Part shown: piece by piece, positions 10,835 through 20,210 of the stretch
How positions within the stretch are numbered: position 1 is the stretch's first letter
How the letters are laid out: the number at the start of each line of letters is the position of its first letter
Source: Fagopyrum homotropicum
Lineage: Eukaryota > Streptophyta > Magnoliopsida > Caryophyllales > Polygonaceae
Length of the DNA: 64,000 nt
Assembly: GCA_033239125.1 (NCBI GenBank)
Contig: BSWB01000005.1
Span: 137,946,494 to 138,010,493, forward strand
Direction: 5' to 3'
Position numbers and translations under genes: made by a program
The notes under the pieces: generated by a model
What the model was told of the DNA's origin: nothing
Databases searched by the model: none
Seen by the model: the letters and a program-made list of their open reading frames with translations, nothing else

Positions 10835-12659
10835 TGATAACAAGATTTATGACTTAGGATTAGGTAATCATTTAGATAGATTTCTCACTCATTCATGCAC
10901 GTTTTGGCATTGGTTCATGACGTCTTCGCTCAATTCATGCACATTTCTAGAAAAGACGTCTACACTACCTTTTATCGGTTTTGTAGGTAATTCGGGGATC
11001 TATTGGACGTTAATCGATACATTTGAGGGCCAAGCCTCATGATGGTACACATCCAAAGCCTTGGAGGAGCATAATTGGAGCAACAAAGGACACAAGGACC
11101 ACTATTGGTGCAAGCAATGGAGCAACTCATGGCTAGACGATCATAGCATGTTTCTGCTGAAGAAAATCGGACCAACTAGCAGCTAAATCGTCCGATTTTA
11201 TCCACTGGGTCGATTTTTGGGCCTTTGACAGCTTAAGCCACGTGTCCCACGATCTCTTGTCCGGCCTTGCTCTTGGTGGAGAATATAAGTGGTCCTGCAG
11301 GTTGTTGCTGGGGATCTCTCCTCTTCCACACTCTCATTCACAGCTCACCAATTTGGGGGAAAAGATTGGAGGAGAAGAAAAACTCTCAAGGATTGAAGGA
11401 AGAAGAAAGATACCATTCTAGGAGTGATAGTGAGGTTTTTGAGTGATTTTAGAGTCTTGGATTGAAGAACTATTGCAAGGGTTGTTAGGAACGTTTGGAT
11501 CTTCATTTTAGAGTTTGTAAGTCTTGCTACAACTTAGATTCAATTGAGATTTATTGATTTGCTTGCTTATCTTTCATTATCCATCTATGAACACCATGTA
11601 TGCTTGTTTGATGATTTTGGATCTTGATATGCATATTATTGGCTAGTTTATTGTGATTCTGGAGTGATGGATTGATGGTTATGGCTTGGGTGATGATAAG
11701 ATGGACTTATATGTTAGTTTAGGATGAATTGATTGAACCAAACCTTAACCAGAGAGGAAAATCGACCTGTTCTACAGGTAAATCGGCCGATTTCCCTATG
11801 ATCCACCCGATTTCCTTCTCTGTTGCTCTTTGAATGATGAATCTGTATGATTGGGGTGTTAGGTTGTTAAATCCTAGTGTTTATTAAGCCTAATTTAGCT
11901 TAGGATTACCTAATGCTATCAACCTAAGTGAAGGAAGAGATCAACCCGATGATTTCCGATCTTAGATACCTTAGAAGATGAATTCTAGGTAGTAGTGAGC
12001 CTCATAAGCCGCTATTGGATCGAGTGTGCTAGGATTATTGCTTGAGATTTCCCTATTTCGAGACTTACCCGGTAAGGAGAGGGTTACCCCTTAAGTAGTA
12101 TCTAGTTTGTGTGAAATTCCTTATTCTAACCCCTTGAGACCTACCCGGTAATAGGAGTTTGATGCGGGATTAGTGAAGTGAGAGACCTACCCGGTAATTG
12201 CTTCCATTAGTGAAACATTCTTTCCCCAACACCGCAGCTTGTCCTTAGAATCCTTAGAACCTTGAGTCCAATGCCATAACAGGAAATCTTGACCTCTAGA
12301 ATCTACTTTTCTCTCTTGATCATATACTTGTGCTTTGTGTTACTTGTTCATTTGCTAGCTTGAGTTGTTAGTTTTTTTATTATCTTGCTTGACTTGTGAT
12401 CTTTGTTTGATCACCACAAAAACCAACAAAAACATTGTGTTTTTTCCATTTTCTTTGTTTCTCATCTTATCTTAGTCTAGATTCACACTATCTTTGATCA
12501 TTGTTTGACTCGATTTCACCTTAGTCTTTGTGTTCGACCTCGGAATACTTTCCTTTCTACAAAACGACCCGTACACTGCGGGTTCGCTAGGAGTTAGGAG
12601 AAATATAACGAGTAAAAATTTAAAACCTATTGCGTATCACACATATCCTGAGCATAACA
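10835..12659 (+). repeat. 3' LTR of Athila-type element
   Basis: 1825 bp, TGATAACAAG to GAGCATAACA, near-identical to 1242-3065. Palindromic cassettes lie at 11163-11218 and 11754-11816. A short ORF from 12530 reads through the LTR end into LINE sequence and is only a by-product of the insertion. Confidence 0.95.
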
Positions 12660-12664
12660 ATATT
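12660..12664. repeat. Athila target-site duplication, right copy (ATATT)
   Basis: Matches 1237-1241. LINE sequence resumes here. Confidence 0.93.
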
Positions 12665-14780
12665 GTTCTATTTGCAGAGGCATCAGTTCAGCAAGTTAGA
12701 GTAATCAAAGAATGCTTGGAAGATTTTTGCATGGCATCAGGACAAAAAGTGAGCTTTGAGAACTCTAGTATTTTTGTCTCTCCAAATGTAGACTCTCATC
12801 TGAAACTAAGACTACAGCAAGTGAGTGGACTTCAAGTGAAAGAAGATTTTGAGAAATATCTAGGAATGCCCATTTTGCAGAGAAGGTTCCGAGCCCAGGA
12901 TTTTGATTTCATTCTCAACAAAGCCCAAAGTAAACTTGCGGCTTGGAAAGGAAGGACGCTCTCGCTCGCAGGTCGTATTACTCTCACGAGATCTGTCCTT
13001 ACTACTATTCTGTCTTACACCATGAACACAGTCAAGCTTCCTAAGACGTTTATCAACAAATTTGAAAGCCTTTGTAGATCTTTCATCTAGAATGGACGGG
13101 ATGGAACAAGAAAATTGCACCTAGTTGCATGGGAAACACTTTGCAAACCGAAGGTGCTTGGTGGGGAAGGGATACGGTCCATTAAGGAATGCAATACAGC
13201 TGCACTAGGCAAACTGGGTTGGAGGCTATTAAATAATAGGGAGGAGTTGTGGGCTACAGTGATGATTAGTAAGTACAATTTGGGAAGTAATAGGGAAATT
13301 CTGGAGATATCAAGTACCAGGAGAGGCTCTAACATCATCAAAGGATTAGCTTGGGGCATCAGTGAAGTTATACGGCCAGGACATGCATGGAGAGTTGGTA
13401 ATGGGAGAGAAGTTCGGTTTTTGACGGATAAATGGGCAACGGAGAGTAGACTGAGCCATCATATCAGTCAAACCATCGATGAAGAAGTTATGCAAGCATA
13501 TGTGAGGGATCTATGGGAGCCGTACCAAGGATGGAGATGGAATGTGATTCATCATCTTCTCCCCTCTTCGATGTTGCTAAAACTTGCCTCAATTATCATA
13601 AGTGAAGACAGTAATATGAATGACAGTATATGTTGGCCACATAACAATGATGGTGAGTATACAATTGGCTCGGGATATCGCTTTTTAGGTTACGGTAACA
13701 ATTGCTTACCCAGATCCTCTATATACACTTCTATTTGGAGAATTCAAGCACCAGAACGTGTTCGAACCTTCCTTTGGTTGGCAGCGTTGGGAAAGGTTCT
13801 TACTAATGCAGAAAGAGGGAGACGTCATTTATCGAATGATACAAGTTGTAGCGTATGTCTAGATCAAACAGAGACAATCATTCATGTTGTTAGGAATTGC
13901 CCAACGGCAAAGGATGTTTGGCAGGAACTACTTGGGTCAGATAGCTCAGGCAATTTTTTTAGAGAGGATTGTGTCACTTGGTTTACAGGTAATATTGAGA
14001 GGGATATTGTAAGTGCAGAAGGAGCACCATGGAATGCAGTTTTCGCAAATGCGACATGGTGGTTATGGCGTTGGCGTAACAACAGAGTTTTTGAGATCTC
14101 CTTACCTCCTCAGGGTAAAGCGGGTTTTATTCGACATAAAGCAGTTGAATACAATAGAATCATGAGAAGCGCATTAGGAATGAGGCGTGTCATCACAAGG
14201 GAAGAGAGGTATATTCAGTGGCATAGACCGCTTGAAGGATGGGTCAAATGGAATTCTGACGGCTCGGTTCAACAGTTTAATGGTATGGCTGCAGCTGGTG
14301 GTGTCCTAAGGGATGCAGATGGAAGGTGGATTAGAGGAAAGGTTCACAATCTAGGGATTTGCTCAGTCCCTGTAGCTGAATTTTGGGGTGTGTTAATCGG
14401 ACTTTCGATGTGTTGGAAGCTTGGGTACCGTAAGGTTGAATTTGAAATGGACTCGATGACTGTTGTGAGCATTTTGAATAAGAAGGTGAAGATGACTCAC
14501 CCACTTGCTAGTCTTGCACTTACTTGCCAAGGCTTCCTTTGTAGGAACTGGGAGATCCGGTTTCGGCATATCTACCGCGAAGCTAACGCTGTTGCAGATT
14601 TTCTTGCTTCTTATGCTTTTAATTTTCCTATTGGTTTCCATGATATTATATCACCTCCTACGGGGGTGGGGCCATTATTAGAGAACGATGTGAGAGGTGT
14701 TGCTATGCCTCGTAACATTGCGTTGTGATTCGTTTTTATTTATTGGATGGGGTTTCTCCCCTTTTCTACCAAAAAAAAAA
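12665..14780 (+). pseudogene. LINE copy A ORF2, 3' segment, with tail
   Basis: Continues the protein broken at 1241. The RT thumb and connection region comes first (KYLGMPILQRRF near 12858). A stop TAG at 13088-13090 sits where copy B has Trp. The zf-RVT domain (IWRIQAPERVRTFLWLAALGKVL to CSVCLDQTETIIHVVRNC) follows near 13730-13905, and last a plant-type RNase H at about 14245-14610 with acidic residues in NSDGS, VAEFWG, EMDSM and NAVADFLAS. The protein stop is 14726-14728. A 40-bp 3' UTR and an A run (14770-14780) end the element. The match to copy B is about 97-98 percent by eye. Confidence 0.92.
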
Positions 14781-15707
14781 AGGCAAAATTGGCAAACTAG
14801 CCTTTTAAGCAAATCAATTGAGAAAGAAGACTCATACTATTTGAGATTGGTATTTTGACCCCCTATAAAATAGAATAGAGGAAATAGAGTACAAAAGAGG
14901 ACAAAGTTTGACAACCCATCGGATGTGACATGTTGTATTATCTCACATGTCACATCAATCAAAAAAAGGAATTTACAACATTCTTACTTTATCACTTATT
15001 ACCCAAAAATCCGCTTACCCAAATAATGTCACAATCATACCCAAAAATAAATTTGTCAAAGTACATAAACATATTCGAAAACAACATACCCAAAAAATCA
15101 AATATCAAAATAAAATCATATCCATAAATTGGATAATATTTTATATTTATACCCAATTTAAATATCACTTAATACAAAAACCATACCCAATTTAAATTTG
15201 TCATACCCAAAATTTTTAAAACTCGATATTATACACAAACATCAATATCAAATGACATTTGATCATTACCCAAAAATTCGCTTGAATTTGATCATTATAA
15301 CACAGTTTGGGTAACCATAAAACATACCCACGATATCACTTTAAAAATATACTTAATAATAATAAATATACTGCAAAGCCAATACACATATAAAAGCATA
15401 CCCAAAAACCCGTTTACCCAAATAATGTCATAATCATACCCAAAAATAAATTTGTCAAGAAATATATTGTCTCTATTTTCACAATCATACCCAAAACCAT
15501 ACCCAAGAAATATACTACAAAATCAATCCATGTAAAAAAGATACTTAAATTAAAAGTAAACATCAAATCACCATCATTTCAATTAGAGAAATTATTACCC
15601 CTATTTTTTAGTTTTCATACCTATTTTTTCTTCTTTTTGTATAGAGACCTAGTTTGCAAAAAAGAATTTCAAGGGGTCCTATTTCCCTAATTAATTAAAA
15701 AAAAAAA
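14781..15707. mobile_element. AT-rich insertion at the LINE A tail, type unknown
   Basis: Absent from the matching place behind LINE copy B, where the A run is followed at once by ACGAGATATAAAC (60655). The 0.93-kb segment lies between two A runs and is full of ACCCAAAAA and CATACCCA motifs. A 58-bp stretch occurs twice (15001-15059 and 15400-15458). GCAAACTAG (14792) and CTAGTTTGC (15649) are a short inverted match near the ends, so a non-autonomous DNA element is possible. No coding potential is seen. Confidence 0.5.
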
Positions 15708-16169
15708 TACGAGATATAAACAAATGTGTGTCAGTACTAGATGACACCTAAATTCGGTGTGCTCATAAATTTTCTGCCCAAATATAAAATTAACCTTAAA
15801 ATAAGAATACTGTTTATTGATTTTATTTTTTATTCGAACTTTATTTAGCTTTTTGCTGTGCTGATACTTAATTCTGGGAAATATATCGCCGATGGTCGTC
15901 TGCAACAGCGACGAGTATGATAATGAACAGTGATCAATGTTACATAATTTGCAGAGAGATGAAGCTCAATACGTCAGCTTAACTTGGTAAGATAAACAAT
16001 AACATCTGCAACAGAGAAGGAAGAAACCAGAGAAAAATCAAGTGAAGCTATATTCAGGTTAGAACAAATAAAAAAGAGCCTCAAATTCAGAAACATGATC
16101 TTCAAAACCGATTACAATTATGCGTCCAAGTTAAGCAAGATCCGGTGCTGCAATCAAGTACCCAACTAA

Positions 16170-16412
16170 ATCATTGTTTGAACAATGTAGTTGCTGCTAA
16201 ATCGTGAGAAAGGCGATTAATGATTAGCAGCAACTAGATTGTTCAAAACGATGATGAAGTCTGGAAATATACCTCAAGTTAAGCAAGAGCCAGTGCTGCA
16301 ACCAAGTACCCAACTAAATCATCGTTTGAACAATGTAGTTGCTGCTTAATTTGCTAAATCGTGAGAAAGACGATTAGTGGTCAGCAGCAACTAGATTGTT
16401 CAAAACTATGAT
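16170..16412 (-). ncRNA. Pair of MIRNA-like foldbacks, U1
   Basis: Two hairpins, 16170-16256 and 16318-16412. In each, one arm carries TTTGAACAATGTAGTTGCTG and the other AGCAGCAACTAGATTGTTCA, which pair over about 30 bases with one or two mismatches and one bulge; a smaller inner stem (AAATCGT with ACGATT) closes the loop. Minus strand is chosen because the TATA, telo-box and site II motifs lie on the right and face left. Size and structure fit a plant MIRNA precursor, but I do not recognise the family, and no expression evidence is available. An inverted-repeat element remnant is the alternative. Confidence 0.45.
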
Positions 16413-16522
16413 GAAGTCGGGAGATATGTTTTAAGGATTGGGAGAATTTCAGACAGGAACATTTAGATATTTGGAAGATAGCGGCAATGTAGGGTTGTGA
16501 TGTAGGAAAGTGCCCATACTCT

Positions 16523-16595
16523 CTATTTATAGGGAGAACGGCGGCAATCTAGGGTTTCAGAGAATGGAGTGGGCCTGTGGATAAAATATGGCCCA
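16523..16595 (-). promoter_or_regulatory. Minus-strand promoter motifs, U1: TATA, telo box, two site II
   Basis: On the minus strand: GGCCCA-type site II motifs at 16590-16595 and 16570-16575 (opposite orientations), AAACCCTA telo box at 16550-16557 and CTATAAATAG TATA box at 16523-16532. The order and spacing fit a plant RNA polymerase II promoter firing towards the foldbacks, with the nearer one starting 111 bp away. Confidence 0.5.
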
Positions 16596-17156
16596 GTTTT
16601 CAAAATCAAAGATAGATGACTAGGATTTTGATTTTGAGTTAATCCCACGAAAGTGCTACTTATAAACTGATTTTTAAAACTTATCCATTAAAATTACACT
16701 TTGATCAAACCAATCACTATTTTGGAATTTGTATAGGGAATTTGTTTTTTTTCCTTTTACCCGGAAGGCAATGCACGGTCTGTGAAGATGAGTTATAAAC
16801 AATTGATCCGAAAAATATTCACCGTAAAAAAAGTGCATAAATTATTCCGGAAACTAATCCAAAAATAACAAATAAAATTTTCCAAATTACAACACGGTAT
16901 GCTAAACGTATAAAGTAAAAATACAAAACGTTCTCATAATTAACGAATTTCAGTTACATCTTACACTAACGAGTGACAACTATTCCTATTGGACCGAAAA
17001 CTTTAATTTCCTTTAAACTCTTTCCTAAATTGGACATAGCTACGTAAGGTAAAACAACAAAATAATATATGGCAGTAACTTTTTTCGTTAAAAAAAAATT
17101 GATATTTATAGACTACTAACAAGTAACAACTGTTAGTAGTTAAGTATCATTGTATT

Positions 17157-17634
17157 TTTTTTTTTTTTGAAAATGGTTTATATTAGTAATAAGAGTGAAT
17201 ATACAAGAGATGGGTACTACCCAAGAAAACAAGACAGCAAGACATAAACATGAACCCTAGGAGAGGTGAATGCCAAGAGTATTGGCCCAGTTGATGGAGT
17301 TTTGAGATCTGTCCTTCCAATGGTAGGAAAAATGAGTTTTTGTGTTGTTGATGATGTTATGAGCAACAGTGGTGACATGTATAGACGTTTGGTTGAAAAT
17401 GGTGTCGTTTCTGGCCTTCCAGATGAAGTAAACGAAGCTTGTGACGGCGGAGAGGCGGACATGGTTGAGCAGATCGTCTTTTCGGAGCGAGAGGTTGCCA
17501 ATCCAGTTCCAGATGTCATTGGCAAAGGGATAGGGCTGACTCACTCTGAGCCATCTGGAAACAAGGTCCAAAACAGTGGTAGAAAAGCAGCAGCAGTGGA
17601 GCAGGTGATTTTCATCTTCAGGGAATGCATTACA
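17157..17634 (-). mobile_element. 5'-truncated LINE insertion, 478 bp
   Basis: Minus-strand LINE 3' end: A tail (T run from 17157) and C-terminal ORF2 peptide on 17257-17643 with CNAFPEDENHLLHCC (zf-RVT) and YHWKDRSQNSINWANTLGI, close to LINE copy C. A 15-bp duplication AAGTATCATTGTATT flanks it (17142-17156 and 17635-17649), and U5 shows the empty site at 62092-62106. It is a typical 5'-truncated target-primed insertion. Confidence 0.9.
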
Positions 17635-17700
17635 AAGTATCATTGTATTGTTTTAACCTACAAGTTTGCCACCCTTACTGTAATTTCGATATATCATTGT

Positions 17701-17727
17701 GTTTTTTTTTTTTTTTTTTAGGTAAAG
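17701..17727 (-). mobile_element. Extremely short LINE tail insertion, 27 bp
   Basis: A run of 18 T plus AGGTAAAG sits between two copies of TATCATTGT (17692-17700 and 17728-17736). U5 has the uninterrupted sequence. It fits a target-primed insertion that kept little more than the poly(A) tail. Confidence 0.55.
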
Positions 17728-17736
17728 TATCATTGT

Positions 17737-18193
17737 ATTGCTTTAACCTAATTTGGTACTCATCTCGTTTTTCTTAAATATGTATAAAGTAGATTTTATT
17801 AAGACAAAAATCAAAATATGTATAACCAGCATCAATAAACATAACTTCCACGTGATCTCACACTTTTTTCAGTGTGATGAAATATGAGACTGTTATTTTA
17901 TTTATTTTTTTTAACGGAAAGCGGTTAGAGTACCTTCTAGGTAGTTTATCTAAAAACATCATTGCGAATGAGAACACTAAGTTCGTCAGAAAAGGTTGTG
18001 TAGGAGTTCGAAATTTCCAAATGGGTGAATCGGTCAGCAACACAGTTGATTTCTCTGAACACATGTCTGACCTGACCTAGACTTCATCAAATGACGTGTT
18101 GGGGTTCGAAATTTCCAAATGGGTCAATCTTATCCGTAACCAACACAATCCCATGTTAGAACTTGCATTCGTTCATTCGTGAGATAATTTCTT

Positions 18194-18196
<3 letters not shown>
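17737..18196. other. AT-rich array sequence, no gene seen
   Basis: Matches U5 62345-62812 closely. It contains two imperfect copies of a GTTCGAAATTTCCAAATGGG motif (18006 and 18103). ORFs of about 68 codons on both strands overlap each other and look spurious. Confidence 0.6.

Positions 18197-18277
<81 letters not shown>
18197..18277. repeat. TA dinucleotide microsatellite, left part
   Basis: About 40 TA units before the GGGTTAGG end of the next element. U5 has only a short TA run here (62815-62830). Confidence 0.95.
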
Positions 18278-18281
<4 letters not shown>

Positions 18282-19417
18282 TAGGTTCCGGTGAGAACTT
18301 GTGTTACGGTAAAAAATGAGAACTTTTAAGAGTTGTTCGATTATTAGATTAACGGCTAAAATCTAATGCTTATATATGGTTATTCTTGTTCACACAATTA
18401 TTGCATCGATTATTTATATGGAAATTACTAGTTAAACGGAAAACAAATCTCACTCAAATATGGAAATACGATATATAGTGTAATTACTTGTGCACGAACC
18501 TTAGTCTCGTCATAAAGAGATTGGCGACCATCATATTTTATCAACGCGGTATGCTTGAACTCATTGACTTTGTTTAATATATTGGTTTTAGTGTTCAAGT
18601 GCACGAGTTGAACAATATGTGCAAGTACACAATCTATTGCACATGTAACTTTTAAAAGATACGAGTAAATAAAGTAATTGGTGTTTAATGCACGACTGTG
18701 TACCTACATATAACAATCAAAATATAAACCGTGTTGATTCATGCACAATTTTGTTTATTCGTATACGACTTTGTGCAAGCACAAAACCTTCATTAATTTG
18801 GTATTAACATTCTTGATGCATGCACGACTTTGTGCATGTGTTATAGCAATGTAATAACACCACAACAAAGTCCAACATTAAGTGCATTGCACGAGCAAAG
18901 TTCAACATTCAGGGATTGCACGACAACAAAGAGTATTGCACGAGTGATTTACATATTTGACTACACTAGTGACTACACGATTATATTAGTTTTTGTGCAC
19001 GAGTAATTTCAACAGTAAAATACACTAGTTGTGCAATAACACGATTATATATTAAAATTAAGAATGACGAAAACCAGCAAATAGACGTACACGTGCATGT
19101 GTAATTTACATTATTCATATATACAAACGATAATAACCTTTATTTTAGGAATGCACGAGTAATTAAACCACGGCTTATCATTTGATTATATGATTTCTTC
19201 CGACGACAGAACGTGGAGAAGATGAACACAAAAGTGTTTCTAATTAGGTAAATCATGAAAGTTAATTATGGTAACTAAATTATTAATATCTTATGAGGTA
19301 ATTGATTAATTATTGTCCAAATACATTAATGAATCATAGCCGTTAAATTTATTTAATCATGTGGCAGATATGCGTTTTCATTTCTTACCGTAAAACTTGT
19401 TCTTACTCGATCTTATT

Positions 19418-19420
<3 letters not shown>
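18278..19420. mobile_element. Non-autonomous TIR element inside a TA microsatellite
   Basis: 1.14 kb with imperfect terminal inverted repeats of about 80 bp: left GGGTTAGG, GAGAACTTGTGTTACGGTAA and TTAACGGCT against right AGCCGTTAA, TTACCGTAAAACTTGTTCTT and TTATTCCT. It is flanked on both sides by TA repeats and missing from U5, which gives the empty site. No transposase ORF is present. Inside, TGCACGA-type motifs recur about nine times (18490-19160). It resembles MITE-like families that insert into TA microsatellites, such as rice Micron; the superfamily is not settled. Confidence 0.75.

Positions 19421-19471
<51 letters not shown>
19421..19471. repeat. TA dinucleotide microsatellite, right part
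   Basis: About 25 TA units following the right inverted repeat, before ATTCCATTAGG, which resumes the array sequence. Confidence 0.95.
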
Positions 19472-19474
<3 letters not shown>

Positions 19475-20111
19475 CATTAGGTTAAAGTATTAAGATTAGT
19501 AGGAAATATCAAGGGAAAGGTACAAAAAAAAAAAAGTATATTATGCTAATAGGACATAGATAAGGCAATACACAAGTCAAGCATTGATTAGTTTCACGGT
19601 GGCCTTTTTATAGAATTCAAAGGATCTCACTCAGTCGTGTAATATCCAAAGAAATAGTCCCTAATCTTACATATCTCAGTTTCATGTAAAACTGGAAGAC
19701 AATGTTATTAGTAATATTCTTGATTTTTCTAATAACACGAAGATATAATGAATTGTTAGGTTCACCAAGGTTTGATTTCCCGTTCCCGGCACCAAAGGCT
19801 CCACACTTTTTCCGTCTTTAATATTTTTAGTTAATAGTAAAATGAATTCGGAAAATGTTAGATCAATTGAAAATAAAAAACTACAAAGAAATGAATCACT
19901 TACTTTTCATTTTACTATTAACTAAAAGTATTAAGTTGATGCAATAGTACAAGAAGTATCCCGGACACAATAATTAATGAAAGCATAAACACCAAAGATT
20001 AATATTACAAGTGACAACAATTTTGTGTTATAAAGGTTTGATTCACAAGACCTTAGTGTTAAGCGATTAGGGTTTCAGGGTGAGGTAAAATTTTGGTTCT
20101 TATGTAATTAT
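19472..20111. repeat. Array unit U1, flank part before LINE C
   Basis: AT-rich sequence shared with U5 (62831-63443), U2 (38041-38470) and U3 (49430-49860). AAAATGAATTCGG and TTTTACTATTAACTAAAAGT form an inverted stretch around 19830-19930. No gene is seen. Confidence 0.7.
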
Positions 20112-20210
20112 GTATTTTTTTTTTTGAAAATTTAGTTGTATTAAGATAGGAGAGAATATACAAAAGAGTTCAAGTGCTAAAGACAAGATCAAAGACGAAT
20201 GGGAGAGGGA

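Larger units (their letters stand above)
1242..12659 (+). mobile_element. Ty3/gypsy LTR retrotransposon, Athila-type, 11.4 kb
   Basis: Complete element: 5' LTR 1242-3065, tRNA-Asp primer site at 3072, gag, protease, RT, RNase H and integrase up to 8984, a 1.85-kb 3' noncoding part, a polypurine stretch and the 3' LTR 10835-12659. LTRs start TG and end CA, and a 5-bp target duplication flanks them. Long LTRs, the tRNA-Asp primer site, a gag starting with the RRSRGKDLAPFDPE-type sequence, no chromodomain, and a long region after integrase are typical of the Athila group. By eye the two LTRs differ by about 13 substitutions and one single-base indel in 1.82 kb (near 0.7 percent), so the insertion is young. 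No env-like ORF is present. Two lesions in the coding part (near 5250 and at 6501) make this copy non-autonomous as it stands. Confidence 0.95.
15708..17156. repeat. Array unit U1, block P
   Basis: First of five related blocks (others at 26905, 39780, 51167 and 60655), closest to U5. It holds the foldback pair at 16170-16412 and the minus-strand promoter motifs at 16523-16595. The rest, 15708-16169 and 16600-17156, is AT-rich with no ORF of note. The right end runs to the truncated LINE tail. Confidence 0.8.

Noticed and set aside
12530..13090. ORF of 186 codons beginning in the Athila 3' LTR as a fusion gene
   Set aside because: Chance read-through from LTR into the LINE frame, ending at an inherited stop; no promoter or splice evidence.
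16170..16412. Box C/D or H/ACA snoRNA instead of MIRNA
   Set aside because: TGATGA appears once per repeat on the plus strand, but no matching CTGA box closes a stem at snoRNA distance. The hairpins are too long and too perfectly paired for H/ACA, and no ACA tail follows. The telo-box and site II promoter keeps the idea alive only weakly.
18197..18277. TA run as a promoter TATA region or origin
   Set aside because: Pure dinucleotide microsatellite that varies in length between copies.
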